Shown in pieces: positions 1 through 12,609 of a DNA stretch of 64,000 nt (position 1 is its first letter; each line of letters opens with the position of its first letter). Below the pieces are notes generated by a model that saw only the letters and a list, made by a program, of their open reading frames with translations, was not told where the DNA came from and did not search any database. A program made the position numbers and the translations under genes. The stretch lies in NCBI GenBank assembly GCA_030867875.1, contig JAOWCC010000286.1, positions 2,418,001 to 2,482,000 on the forward strand, given 5' to 3'. The stretch is from Actinernus sp. WN-2022 (taxonomy: Eukaryota > Cnidaria > Anthozoa > Actiniaria > Actinernidae).

Positions 1-2317
1 TACATGTATGTATAATTTTATGTAAAATAGATGTTTGAAAAAATGAGTGCAGCATTCCCTATTCACAACTGTATTACCTCTCGTCTACTGCAACAGTTCT
101 TCTCATTTCCATCACCCAGATAAATCTCCAACGACTCCACAAATGTCACAAATGATGTCATCCAGATTCCTATCAATTATGACTTCAAAAGCATAGAACC
201 CATTGTACAGGAGATATGTAATGTCTGCAAAAGAAGGGGTTTCCTAATAAAATGAATAACATGGAAAGTTTTAAAAATTAAACATCTCCATAGCTAGTTG
301 TACAAAGTATACAATTATATGATAAGACAACATTGAACAATGAAAATCAAAACATCAGCTTTCCGGAATGCCTGGGTTTAGTATCCCAAAGCTCTAGGAA
401 GCAAGTCTGAGTTACATGTAAGAAGCTTAATTGCTAAGTAGATTACCTCTTTGCCATTTTTTTAATAGTATTTTTGTTCATTTCTGAAGTTTAACCTGCC
501 AAAAGAGAGTTAAACAATTCGCTTCGCAACACGAAGTGCGTACGCTCTATGAGCTTTGTAACCAGGCATTCAATGGCATGCATACACACTATCTATATTC
601 ACCTAAAAGTTTTCACTTTCTCGAGAAAACTGTCTGCTACACACTTCTCTGTGAAGTTTATGAAAAGGAAAAGAAGCAAATGTTACTTGCCCCTTCAGGC
701 AACCTGTGAACAGGAATCACTAATCTGACAAACTTAACTACATGTACTAGCCCCGGTCTATCAGAAGCACTTACATGTACGTTGCACCCTGCTACAATAC
801 TGTTTGTAGCGTATACCTTTGTAAAACGGAAACATGACCAACATACATGTATGGCAATAATATTAGCAATTAAGTCCAGTGTGACAACATTGCAACCAAT
901 TATACACAGTCAGACAGTCTCCATGCATATGCAATGCTATGACATGCTACATGTATGTTGCAACAAGATTGAGAGCACATGGACTTGAATACCCGACTAT
1001 TGAAAGGAGTAACTACATGTAATAGGCTAGCTAAAGAACAATCCTAGGCAACAACAGAAAGGAAGATGAGACTAGACAAAAATACCTGAATAGTGATACG
1101 AAAAAAAAGCACAACCTGGATTTGAATATGCCAATAAAAAAAGAACTTAGAAGACTATATTTTTGACTGATGACTTAATTGTTGGCTCAGGACCTCCATT
1201 GACTGCATTTAACTGAAATGTTAGGAAAGTAAATGGTACATGTTATTCAAATAGAATGAAATTTACCTTGAATAGGATTGCATTAATGTTCTGTCATTTT
1301 GATTCTTCGAAGTATGCTCAATGTACATTTGTAACAAAGAAAAATAATTTCATAAAATGTCTTCATTACTACATTTGTACATATATATACTATCATGTAC
1401 CTTCTTTGATTTCTTGATCAGAATTGCCAGCTTGTTTCTATGGCAATTGTAACAGGAACACCCCTCTTAATTAGTACTCTCCATTTAAGCAAGATGTCAA
1501 ACGAAACAAGAAGTTTGTTTGACATGTTGAACAATCCTGAAGGAGGGTAACATGTGAAAATTAAAAATACTACAAAGGTCAATATTAATAGTAAGTGCAT
1601 GCATGCATGCATATGTAGATATACATGTACAACTGGGGGGAACTCCCATATAAAAGCTATAAGGGTACATGTATGTGCCATTGGGTTTTTGACCTACTAA
1701 GTCTGAAATGGGATCCCAAATGCAATAAATTTATTGTTAAGGCAAATAATCATAAACCAGCTAGCTTGAGAACCAAAGCTGTTCTTGTACTTAGAGATAT
1801 ACATGTACATGTATTTCAATCATGGAAATTTCATAAAAACAAACAGGGGAAAGAATAATTAACAAATTGTGAGCAAAATAACAATAATTGTAATTATATA
1901 TTTATGTTAATAGTAAGTACCATTAAGAGGCCATCCCCTACAATGTAAGAGAACCAATCCCTGTACCCTATGATAGTCTGCACCAAACTATTTTTTTGGC
2001 TCAGTGGACGTCACAATGCTATTTTAAGATTTGGTTGCAGCTCGATCCTCACACATTTTACTTGTTCCATCTCCTTTGTTGAATTCATGAAGATGCGATG
2101 TGTGATGGATGCAAAACAAATTATATCACTCTCTCTATATGGAGCTTCACAACACAATGTGCTGATCGATATTGTTCTTTGTGTATAGTTTTAATTTTAA
2201 GAGTATTGCATATTATATCCCAGAAATAAAAGGCCTTTTACGCATAAAAAAATGTATGATACATCATGTAGTCACCCTGGGACTATCGATGGGATTCTAT
2301 GGTACAGTGTAATATAT
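1..2317. other. Gene-poor AT-rich stretch
   Basis: I see no convincing coding exon here. Open frames are short and lack recognisable motifs. The region is AT-rich with many ACATGTA words and a short TGCA run near 1597-1612, as expected of intron or intergenic DNA. Confidence 0.5.
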
Positions 2318-3414
2318 TCAAAACCTACCCATTTCATATGGAAAAACTTGATGAATGGCTTTGCATGAAGAACTTGTACAGATTTTGACAAGTATTGCAA
2401 TGGGAGAAAATGGAATGACATTTGTGATCAGGTAGCCATGATCTCCTCTTTTCTGGCCAGAATGAGTTCTTGAAAATCCAAGCTTGGCACCACACAACAA
2501 GCAAACTTCATGTGCAGGAGAGAACACAGAGGGCCAACCATCACATGACAAGAAGCTTTGACTGTCATTTTCAGCAATTTTGAATCACGGCTGACACTGG
2601 CAACAGCTTGATTATCTAACAGATCTAGCAAATTTGATGGGCCAGCTAAGGCAGACACATCAGTAACTAGGGTTGTTTCAGAAGTATGCATAGCAAAACA
2701 TGAATGTGAATACAGTTTTTTTCTGCTTCAAGTGTTTGGTCTTGCTTGCATACCCTGCGCAATCAAGATGAACAATGAAATGATTGTTTTCCTTTGTCAG
2801 ATGAAATATCATCAACATGACAAAATCCAATGGAGTTAGAGGAGGTAGGAAATCCATTAACACAAAAATTGGATGAGGATACTTGAAAAATGACTGGAAA
2901 TGACGATGACTGCATAAGTTCAGTAAGGGTGTTTTTTGTTTGTTGATCCGAGGGGTAGTTTGAAATCAGAAGGTCGGATAGGTGGAAGGTTGCCATGGAA
3001 GCTACAGCTTGGCCTATTTTTCAGAGTGTTCACACTTGAACTGCTCAGGTCTTCCACTGTTTATGAAAGATGCTCTTACAACTTTGCATTTCTCACTGAG
3101 GCACTGTGTTAACCCCCCTCTACGATAACAATGCATCTAGAGTCTTTTGCATGTGTCTTGGAGGAGTAAAAAGAACAGTCATGTGATGTGAACAGAGTCA
3201 CACAATCGGGAGAATACAGTTTTGGTTTTTTGAACTTTGGAATAAAACTTCCTCTGAGGTAGACGCCACAGGACTGACAATTTTCTGGTTTGTAATGGTT
3301 GAAGTAAATATTATTACACTTGTGGCAGGATCCTTGACGACGACGATAGCATAGTGGATATACTTTGGCATTCAAAGCTGATGTGGCGGTGAATAAATAA
3401 ATGAATTTTAACAT
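2318..3414 (-). pseudogene. HMGXB3-like cysteine-rich protein, decayed fragment
   Basis: Minus-strand frames together resemble the C-terminal region of HMG-domain-containing protein 3-like proteins, a family with many copies in cnidarian genomes. In order the frames show a block of paired cysteines (CHKCNNIYF, then a CQSCG motif, about 3250-3330), an LSDLLISNYPSDQQTKNTL block (about 2920-2990), a CVNGFP/GFCHV block, and a block with LLCGAKLG, GYLIT and HQVFPYEMG ending at 2330. A GTAGGT splice donor follows that last block, which suggests an exon end. The blocks lie in different frames with stops between them (for example around 3115 and 3030), so the copy looks broken unless short introns separate them. 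The paired cysteines suggest zinc binding; the function of the family is not known to me. Family assignment rests on remembered sequence patterns, so moderate confidence. Confidence 0.5.
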
Positions 3415-3558
3415 GAACTGCTATAAAAAGTGATAGGAAAGATCATGACACAGGGATAAAAAATGGAAAAACATGCTTGCAGGGGCTGATAATTAAAAAA
3501 AAAATTAAACATAGGCTGCATGAGTAATATTTAAACAAATATTTGCATTGTTAATTGT

Positions 3559-3573
3559 CCCCCCCCCCCCCCC
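3559..3573. repeat. Poly-C tract
   Basis: A run of 15 C residues. Such a homopolymer is prone to length error in sequencing and is given only as a landmark. Confidence 0.9.
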
Positions 3574-3730
3574 ATTATTTTTTTTGTTCTTTTTTGTAAT
3601 AATTAAATAATGTACAAATATCCTCAAACTCCATCTTTTTCCGTGTCAAGGAATTCGTGTCAGGAGAAAAAAAGAAAGAAATAGACGTCACCCTTAATTA
3701 CTACTACATTGTAACAATATAATTTCTTAC

Positions 3731-4254
3731 ATTTGTGATTGCATATTGCTTGCACATTTATCGAATGAAATCCTTTCCTGTTGACAAAGTCATTTTCATT
3801 ATCCATCGGTCCATGGATTCTTACGTGGGTTCCATCTATACATCCGTTAACTCCAGGAAAACCACCTTTCTCGTAAAACGCTACTTTCGTTTGTGGAAGC
3901 TCCGCCATGGAGGGCCAACGAATGTATCGGTTTTGCTTTGCAGTCAAGGCCCGTGAATCTTGATGGACTATCTGCGAAACTGTAGACTCTCCTATAACCT
4001 GAAGGAAACTGCCACTGGCAAAGAATCGCAAAGCAACAAGAACTTGAACCAGAGGCTGTAGCGCATGGTTGCGAGCTGTTTCCCGAGTGAGATCATCTGA
4101 CAAGATGTTTACTAAATATCCTATTGACTCTCTCCCAAACCTGTATCGAGACTTTAGCTCTTTGTCTGTGAAATCATCCAAGGGGATAAACCAAAGCCGG
4201 AATTGTCTTTCCCTTCCTTAACGCCCAAATCACGAAAAAGTAAACATTCCTCCA
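3731..4254 (-). pseudogene. HARBI1-like (PIF/Harbinger) transposase exon
   Basis: The minus-strand frame carries the HARBI1/PIF-Harbinger nuclease signature: an RYRF and ETARNHAL N-terminal segment, a helix-turn-helix-like STVSQIVHQ segment, the conserved WPS motif, then GFPGVNGCIDGTHVRI with the first catalytic aspartate, and NRKGFHSINVQAICN. A consensus splice donor (GTAAGA) follows at 3730, so the coding exon plausibly ends at 3731. The later two catalytic acidic residues are not seen downstream. An ATG at about 4254 opens a short frame that must shift by one base to enter the transposase frame near 4215, so the 5' part may be broken. HARBI1 family proteins are domesticated nucleases in vertebrates and transposases elsewhere; which applies here cannot be told from one exon. 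Confidence 0.7.
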
Positions 4255-4259
4255 TTTTG

Positions 4260-6957
4260 TTTTCTCAACTTTAATCGCTGATTATATACAATTTCTTTGA
4301 AATTATTTTTCTTTTCCTTTTGCTAACTTTTCTCTATTTGCGGAGTTGTCTCTCTCTGTATTCCTACAAGACATTCAATACTCTTTGTTACCTTAAACAC
4401 ACAGATAAAGCTCCATACATATCCATTTATCCACACGAAATCATGTTTTACAACGGCTACAAGTAGAACTTGAACTTCTACCACATGAGGTGTGGTTCCA
4501 AGAGAATGGTGTATCTTTATACTCGGTGATCCACCAAGGTATCAAAAATATATTGATATATTATAATTGTAATCAAACAATACATTTGAAGGAAGATTAG
4601 ATTGCAAAACGAACATTTAAAAATAATTTCCTGAAACCTGTCAAGAGCTTGTTTACTTTTTCTAATGTCAATTTTTTTTTCTTAAAGGAATACCCTTTGT
4701 GTGAAAGCTTATCAATCTCAAATAAGTCTGCTAAATACTGAGAACCAAAGCAGTCAGCCATATATATCCCTCGGACCACTTGGCTCAATGATATAGTTAT
4801 CGTTATCTATCTCTTATTTGGATGGTGTTAGAATCACCTTATTAATAAGTTATCAGAAATGCAATAATTTTAGATATAACAGACCTTAATGTAGTTATGT
4901 TCATTGTTTATTTTCTGCTTTAAAGCCAGACGTGGATAATTTAAAACAATGTAATCCAGCTGGGGAAATGGCTCTTTGACCATGCAGCTATTGTTTACAT
5001 CCCTGTTTTTATTTGCTCACATCTGTTTTCTCTTAATATTTACCCCTACTCTTTCATCAAAATTAGTATAAAGTTTAAAATAAGCACCCCCAGTTATAAG
5101 CCATTAAGGAGAGAATGTATCTATTAGAAAGGCAACAACCTTACGTTATTCTCAAAAAATATTATTAGTTAATCCCCGTTCCACCCTTGAACACAAACGT
5201 TGGTGACTTGGTGACCTAAAACCCCAAAAGAACGTTTAAATAAAAAGATATAAAATGTAAAATTTAGTTGTGAAATTTTCGCTGATGGCAAAAGGGAAAT
5301 ATAACTTCATAAAAGTGAAATATCATCACACTCATCTTTCCGTACTGTAATTCAACACCATCACTGCAATGCTATGGATGTAGAATCGTTCCAGCAAAAA
5401 AAATGTAGTTTGCTGTACTGGTGAGCTTGAAATGTTAGCATAAGCAACTCATTGCTAATTAAATCATACCACATTATGCTGTACAATATAATCAGTCTTG
5501 ATTGGATATGCAAACAATAAATGGCTGCCTATGACTCAGTGTGTGCAAAGCATTAACAACTTTGATAAATTACGCTTTGTCAAATTTCTTAGCGGAATAC
5601 TTGTATTACTCTGACCAATGGTATCCACCAAGTCAGGCATTCCACCTTCAGATGAATCTGCTGGAATGATGGTGCTCAAGGCAGGGATGACTGAATTTGT
5701 AGAACTGTTGGTGTTGGCTATTCAGGCTGAATATACTTATTTTCTATATTGGTTGTTTTTGTGTCGAGGTCTCAACAAGCACAGGAACTCCGTTATTGTC
5801 AACATGCTACATAAAAATGTGACATCTAGAATCCTCGACCCTCCCCCTTTGCCAGCTGTGACGTTTATAAACCTCTTCCTGTTGTTATCAAAATACATCC
5901 AGCCCAGTGAATTTCGCCATTTTATCTTGTTCTTGATTTTTTTACATCTGTTTAGAATGTGTCTGCTTTCCATTGTAAAATTCTTGGAGGAGTTCAACAT
6001 TTTTTCTGCCAGGCTTCATTTTGGGTGGAGTCAGGCTTTCTCTTGCATACAGCCTTCAGGGCATATATGCCCCCCTTTTCACCAACCCCAACACACTATC
6101 ATGGGTAGGTACAATGACAAAACAATCCATCTGTTAAAAACAAAATACGTGTACGTTTAACAGCTGAACATTCACTGCTGTTACATTACTAATATACCAA
6201 CAGTATAAGTCTAAACAAGTCTAATATTAGAAGTGAATTGTTTCCAAATGTATAATGCTTCCAAGGCATTCAGAATATGCTTGGGTGTTCGGTAACTGTT
6301 GCACCATAAAATGCCACAACTGATGCAATTGCTAATATTTTGTTCTATATTGAACAATGAAACAAGGACCCTTAACCAAAATATCTACTAACCCCAAAAC
6401 AAACTGGCCTATTTAATTACATGACATTGTTGATATGGGACTGTTTCAAAGTGCTTTTATCTTCAGGATAAATAATACAACAATGAAACATGGACACAAT
6501 CATCACTGACAAAACAAACGAAATCACTCATAAAATTTGTGTGACATCATTGGTCATGTCAGTTATTATTACTAATAACTTCCTTAGTGTTAATAATACA
6601 ACAATGCAACTTGCATGGAACACTATAATAAACAGATATATATGCTAGCACTATATCTTCTATTTGCCTTATGCCACGCTTTACAATGTGTACTACAAAA
6701 CATCAAAACATATAATTTAAAACCACTAAATCATTGATGGTACAAAACAAACAAACAGTACATGACACTCAAATTCAGTGAGATCATTAATCAAAATATT
6801 ATACAACTGTTCCCCAAAGTGACTAGTACATGCTGGATATTTACCAAGATGTGAAGTTATTTGTATCAGCAAATACCAATTCAGAAAAAAAGCAGTGAAA
6901 TTTTGTAGTACATAATATTACAGACACCTCTATAATATGGACACTTAGTGATTTAGC
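4260..6957. other. No recognised genes
   Basis: About 2.7 kb with only short unrecognised frames, including a 180-codon plus-strand frame at 5618-6160 that is hydrophobic and repetitive in composition and shows no family motif. I treat it as noncoding or intronic. Confidence 0.4.
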
Positions 6958-6972
6958 TATATTATAATTTCT
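6958..6972. repeat. Left target-site duplication of LINE (15 bp)
   Basis: The 15 bases tatattataatttct are found again, without mismatch, at 10114-10128 directly after the LINE tail. This marks the left insertion boundary. Confidence 0.85.
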
Positions 6973-9900
6973 GATCTAATTGATATTTGGAGAGAACGGA
7001 ACCCGTCCAAAAAAATGTTTACTTGGAGACAAAAAAAGCCGATTATACAACGACGTTTAGATTACTGGCTTATTAGCGATGTTTTGCAGGAGGATGTAGA
7101 ATCAGTGGATAATATTACTGCAATTAATTAATTAATTGAAATATCATCAAGAACAATTATCCCTTTATCCTAGTTCTAAAAATATGGAAGATCTTGAGAT
7201 ATTCCAAAGTGAATATAATAAGGAGATTGAGTATGTAACTAGGGGCTCGATCATTCGCTCAAGAGTTCAATGGTTTGAGCAAGGCGAGAAAAATAATCTT
7301 TTCTTCTTAAATTTAGAAAATACAAAGAGGAGAAAAAGCTGCGTCCGTCAGCTTGTAGATGGAGATAAGAAAAAGATTACAGACATAAAGAAAATTATGA
7401 ATGAAATTCAAAAATATTATTCTAATTTGTACTCGGCGAAAAACGTAAATGATGACTCTGATTTTTTAAATAATTTAACAACGTTAACTGAAACGGAGAG
7501 GCTCCCTGGAGAAGGGAAGATTACAAAAGGGGAATGTTATAATGCTCTAAATTGTTTTAAAAACAATAAATCACCAGGAAATGATGGACTAACGGCGGAG
7601 TTCTATAAAACTTTTTGGAACTTGGTAAGCGACCAATTAGTTGATTGCTTTAATTACTCCTTTTTGTACGGCGAACTTTCAGTCACACAAAGACAGGCTA
7701 TAATTAAACTGATTGAAAAGAAAGACAAAGATAGAAGATTCATTACAAATTGGCGACCAATATCTCTCATAAATTTAGATTCTAAAATTGCATCAAAGGT
7801 GATTGCAAAGCGCCTAGATAATATTCTACCGATAATAATTGGTTCAGATCAATTGGCTTTTGTTAAAGGTAGATCAATTTTTGATGCTGTCCGTTCTATT
7901 GATGATATTGTTAATTTTACTAAGAAAAATAATGTTAATGGTCTTTTAGTTGCAATTGACTTTGAAAAAGCATTTGACAGTATAAATAGAAAATATTTGC
8001 TTAGAACTTTGAAAAGCTTTAATTTTGGACCAGAATTTATTCGATGGGTAGAAGTCTTTTATACAAATATAACAAGCTGTGTTCTAAACAACGGCTTCGC
8101 AACTAACCATTTTCATGTTAGCTCGGGTGTACGCCAGGGTGATCCTTTGGCTCCCTTATTGTTTATTTTAGTTATGGAAACCCTACTTACACGTATTCGA
8201 TCGAGTACAGATTTTAAAGGTATTCCAGTTATGAAGCATGAATTCCGTTGCACCGCTTTTGCGGATGACTTAACAATTTTTTTAAACGATAAGGATTCTT
8301 ACTTTTCAATTTTGGAAATAATAAAAGCCTTCTAAAGATGCTCTGGTCTCAATTTAAACGACTCTAAAACGGAAGTACTGTGTCTTGGAGAAATATGAAT
8401 AATAGCAAAAGATTTGAACGTCAAGGAATTACGTAAGTCAGTTAAAATTCTTGGTATTCACTTTACAAATGATCGTAATTTACAAAAGAAACTCAACCAT
8501 GACAATGTTTTACACGCTATTAAATCTCTTCTTGCGTCATGGAAATGGCGTGGTTTAACTTTGCTGGGGAGGAATCAGATTTTTAAGTCTTTTGTATTAC
8601 CGAAGATCCTATTTCGAGCTGGAATTATGGAATATAACAAGGAATTGATCAACGATATGAATAAAGTCTTGTTTGATTTTTTTATGGAAAGGAAAGAAGG
8701 ATAAGATTAAACGGCAGGTAATGTTTAATGACATTGAACGAGGGGGTTTAAAAGTTCCCGATATCTTTACAATGATTGCAGTACAGAGAATAGTATGTAT
8801 TAAAAAGTTATGTGATATATCGTATACATCTACATGGAAACTTATTGCCAACTTATATCTAAATAGTGTAGGGGGTATATTTTTGTTTTATTGTAACTTC
8901 GAAGTAAGACTACTCTCACTCACTTTACCCTTTTTCTATCATGAATGTTTAGAAGCGTGGGCTGATCTTACCAATTCTACTCCTGTTTTGGGGGAAGATA
9001 TTTTAAACGAGATTATCTGGAATAATAGATATATTCAAATAAACGGTAAATCTGTTTACAATCGCAATCTTATGTCTAGACATATATTACGAGTTCGGGA
9101 TCTTCTTAGGAATGGATATTTTCTAACCTGGAATCAATTATCTTCCCTTGGGTTTTCCTCTAAGGAAATGTGGTTGATTATGGGAATTATTGATGCTTTA
9201 CCTGAAAATTGGCGAAAGATTATTAAAGGATTGATTCCTGTAACAATTTCAGAGAGTACTGATGAAATATTAATATTCTATAATGATAATTCCTATACTC
9301 TTCAATCGATTACTTCTAAGAAACTGTACTGGATTTTATTAGAATCAAAATTAGAAAATCATAGTGTTCCAACAACTCAAAAGAAATATCTTGAGATTTT
9401 TCCCAACTATAGTTTTAATTGGAAAGACATTTACACTTGTCCCTTTAAAGTTGCAATTGATACTAAAACTAGAGAATTTCAATTTAAATTATTGCATCGT
9501 GTCATTTATTCTAACTCTAGATTATTTAAAATGAGAATGGTTGATTCTCCAATGTGTACTTTTTGTTGTGATAAAGAAGAAACCTTGTGCCATCTTTTTT
9601 ACGAGTGTAACACATCTCGGGGTTATTGGAAAGAAATAGTTACATGGATGCATACACTTGGTTTTAATGTTCTTTTCTTCTCCAAATTCGATATTATGTT
9701 TGGAATTTATGATAAAGAAAATTTTTATATTATTAATCACCTAATTTTGTTAGGGAAGCGACAGATTTATTATTGCAGATACCATAAGATAAAACCAACT
9801 TTACAGCTCTTCCTAAATAATATAAAATCAATTAGAGACTTAGAGTTTCACATTGCAAGAGAGAAGTCCAAGTTATCTTTTCATTATTTTAAGTGGGGAA

Positions 9901-10113
9901 AATTACTTTGTATTTAAAGTAATTTGTTCTCAATTATTTTTAGCCTCCGGTTACTAGGAATTAATCGAACTTAATGTATTTTTTTTTTAAAGTCATAAGT
10001 CATGTAATATAACTAGGTTTTTTTTGTATTTTTATGTAGTATTTGTGATTGTTGTATCCTTTGGGAAAATGTTAATAAAAAAATTCAAAAATAAATAAAT
10101 AAATATATATATA
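6973..10113 (+). mobile_element. 5'-truncated L1/Tx1-type LINE insertion
   Basis: A non-LTR retrotransposon of about 3.14 kb. It begins inside the region between the endonuclease and reverse transcriptase domains (frame with FTWRQKKPIIQRRLDYWL from about 7012), so the endonuclease and any ORF1 are absent, as is typical of 5' truncation during target-primed reverse transcription. It ends in a short UTR with AATAAAAAAATTC, AAAT repeats and an AT run. Perfect 15-bp target duplications flank it (6958-6972 and 10114-10128), so the insertion is fairly young. Confidence 0.88.
7136..9917 (+). pseudogene. LINE ORF2 reverse transcriptase remnant (L1/Tx1 clade)
   Basis: The frame shows the reverse transcriptase core in order: NNKSPGNDGLTAEFYK, NWRPISLINLDSKIASK, LAFVKGRSIFDAVR, DFEKAFDSI, SSGVRQGDPLAPLLF and the catalytic FADD box (about residue 380). 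A C-terminal region follows with a CTFC-type cysteine cluster and a closing IAREKSKLSFHYFKWG block typical of L1/Tx1 LINEs. Two in-frame stops interrupt it (8333-8335 and about 8396-8398), and the frame shifts at a seven-T homopolymer near 8676-8682, after which coding continues to 9917. The catalytic residues are intact, so the copy was disabled by truncation and a few small lesions. The polymerase would copy its own RNA into DNA at a nicked target; this copy cannot do so without an endonuclease. Confidence 0.85.
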
Positions 10114-10128
10114 TATATTATAATTTCT
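10114..10128. repeat. Right target-site duplication of LINE (15 bp)
   Basis: Perfect match to 6958-6972. It closes the LINE insertion after its AT-rich tail. Confidence 0.85.
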
Positions 10129-11318
10129 AATTGATTTGATTTGATTTTTATTTGTACTCATTAGATTACAATATAGTTTAATATCTACTATTAGTGTAAG
10201 TTACTATAATTAAAGTTATATATATTATATATATATGAGGCATGTTACCACACAAGGCGCTGTTAACTGATATTCTAGGTTTTAATGATAGTAAAATGAC
10301 ACTTTCTTCCTTTTATAGCCTTTCTATCCCATAATTTCCTTGTTTGAGATTTGCAGTTTTTCGAAATTTTCTACATTATCACCTTTTTGCAGTTTATCAA
10401 CTAAAAGTGACATTTTGGGGTGTTTCTAGTGGAAATAAGCAGCTGAAACTCCGAAAGTTGGTATGTAGGAAAAGACTGTTCTTTTACTGCAAACTGCATT
10501 AAAATCCATCAAGTTCTCGAGAAACGGCGGCCATTTGAAATAAACGGTGCACAAATTGAGGCATTTAACACAAGGCGCCTTAGCAAGGAGCACCCATTTT
10601 GTGTTAACATGACTCATATGTATGTGAAACAAGGAGGGAAATGAGTGAAAAATGAGTACAGGGTATCCTAAGAGTAAAAACTAATCTAGAGGATACCCCA
10701 TATTTACAGTAATAGATCTAGAGATTCATCGGTCAGCGGATCATATTTTTTTTGCTGCAGTGATATGTTGACAAATGCCCCGTCCATGCATCCCCCTGGG
10801 GTCAGTGGTGGGCTTAGAATTGATAGAGCCATTACAGGTATATTTTTTTCTCCAGTCTATTGACTAGGGCATTTATTGTACAGTACCTATATTGTAGTTT
10901 GATCGTGGTAAATAAACTATTTGTCCCAAACACGTTTTAGTCTAATTATTGTTCTTTTAGAATAACTGTGCAATAATACCCGGGAATATTCAATTCAAGC
11001 TCGACATAGAGTTCATGCTCTGTTAAACTTGCTTTAACACTCTTTCCTATGACGAAGACGTATACAGGTTGGTTTGGTTGACAATGAATATCGGCGAAAG
11101 TCACCTTTAGCGTAGTGATAGTCAACGAGCGAGTTTAATATGATGAGTCCACGGGTAGATGATGAGTTATCTGTGTGGGAATCGTCATTTACCTCTCAGG
11201 CTTTTCACGACGTTAATCAGGCATAAAACATATGTTTAAACTACTCACCACATCCATGCCTTCGTCCACCATCTTGCCATGCCACCTGACGAGCTAAAGC
11301 GCATGCGTCATGTCCCAC
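10129..11318. other. No recognised genes
   Basis: AT-rich DNA with a TATATA stretch near 10215-10238. I see no exon-like frame with family motifs. Confidence 0.4.
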
Positions 11319-11432
11319 GTGTTTTCAAAACGTGCGATCGCAGGTTTTGAAAAGTGGCGATCGCACGTTTTGAAAACTGCAGATCGCACGTTTTAAACTT
11401 GCCGATCGCACGTTTTAAAACTGGCGATTGCA
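11319..11432. repeat. Short tandem repeat with GATCGCACGTTTT core
   Basis: Four to five units of about 25-27 bp share the core GATCGCACGTTTTGAAAAC. The first unit is inverted relative to the others, so the left part can form a hairpin around GTGCGATCGCAGG. The unit spacing is regular and units differ by one to three bases. Confidence 0.75.
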
Positions 11433-12119
11433 AAAATGTGGATGTCCCTACTGGGCCACCGTATAGTGCATATCCTAAAGAGGGAGGGAAACTTCTACAA
11501 TTGGCTTCACATCCACAAGGACCAATTCCCCTTGTCTCAACATAGGTCCTATCTATGTTCCCATGGTCTTGCCTGGTTCCTTCCATGCTTTCTTTATGTC
11601 TTTCATTAAGTCTGTAACATCCTCCTCGCTTTCCTTTTCGGTTGGCACATCTGTCCAACTTGTAGCCTTCGTTTTTCGCCTCCCTCCCTTGTTAACTACC
11701 TAGTTACTTCTTGTATCTATCAGATACTTCTTTCTCTGAAGCTAATTGAATTTTCACTATTTCGTTCCCAGTGCAGTTTGTCGATGCACTGGAGTTCACA
11801 GGTGTCAACCGATCAATCCATGGACTGAAATAAATAAAATATATAGTTAGACGCGATGAATGGCTATAATTATACACATCACTGCCAAAAACAAATTGTA
11901 TTGAACACTTAGGTCTGGTTGTGGACTCCTAAAGCTGTCAAATTTAAGAAAAAAATGGATAAAATAACAAACGTGACTCCAATGCACTGGCATTACGAAG
12001 ACTGAAATCAACAAGGTCAGAGGCGACGTCCCGGATGCCCGGAAGTAAAAGTACAATCATTAAAGTCGCACAGGGCTACAGAAAACATAAACAATGTTAA
12101 AGTCTTATAGTTTCTTAGT

Positions 12120-12590
12120 TGTAAACTGAACAAACATGACACTCCTCGTCCAAGGATGAAATCCTTGCTCTCTTATTCTGCATCTTCAGCACCTCTGGTT
12201 GGTGCCGTCGGTCTGGGGTAATCCTGAAGTTAGCCATTGGTTTTGCCAGGAACATCCTCAGCTTGGGATGGTACAATCAAGACGAGTTCGCCGACCAGAC
12301 GAATTAGGGTTTCATCCTTCCTTCCTCTAGACACCATTACTTTAGCCTTCCTATCCTGCCTTTACTCTTGATAGCTTCGACAATCCTCCCCAATGGCCAG
12401 TCATTCCGATGAGCGTCATTTTCCTTGACTGTGACTATATCTCCAATGACCAGGTTACAATGTCGGTTGTTCCACTTGGGGCTTATATCTGGAGGTTCTG
12501 AAGGTATTCGTGCCTCCATCGAAGCCAAAACTGATCAGCTTGGTACTGTACTCTAGTTGCCTGGGGGTCATCTCCCACGACACCTTGTTA
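12120..12590 (-). pseudogene. BEL/Pao retrotransposon pol C-terminus (DUF5641-like)
   Basis: Minus-strand frames match the C-terminal tail that follows the integrase of BEL/Pao LTR retrotransposon polyproteins. A DQFWLRWRHEYL motif (about 12505-12540) is followed by the basic chromatin-tail block IGDIVTVKENDAHRNDWPLG (about 12390-12450), then RIVEAIKS and VMVSRGRKDE. The three parts sit in different frames, so at least two small indels break it. The rest of pol, gag and the LTRs are not seen. In intact elements this segment is thought to help place integration complexes; here it is only a remnant. Confidence 0.75.
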
Positions 12591-12609
12591 AGAAAATACA
12601 TATTACTTT

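Noticed and set aside
5618..6160. 180-codon plus-strand ORF
   Set aside because: Hydrophobic and phenylalanine-rich composition from T-rich DNA; no motif, and the opposite strand is also open for 87 codons.
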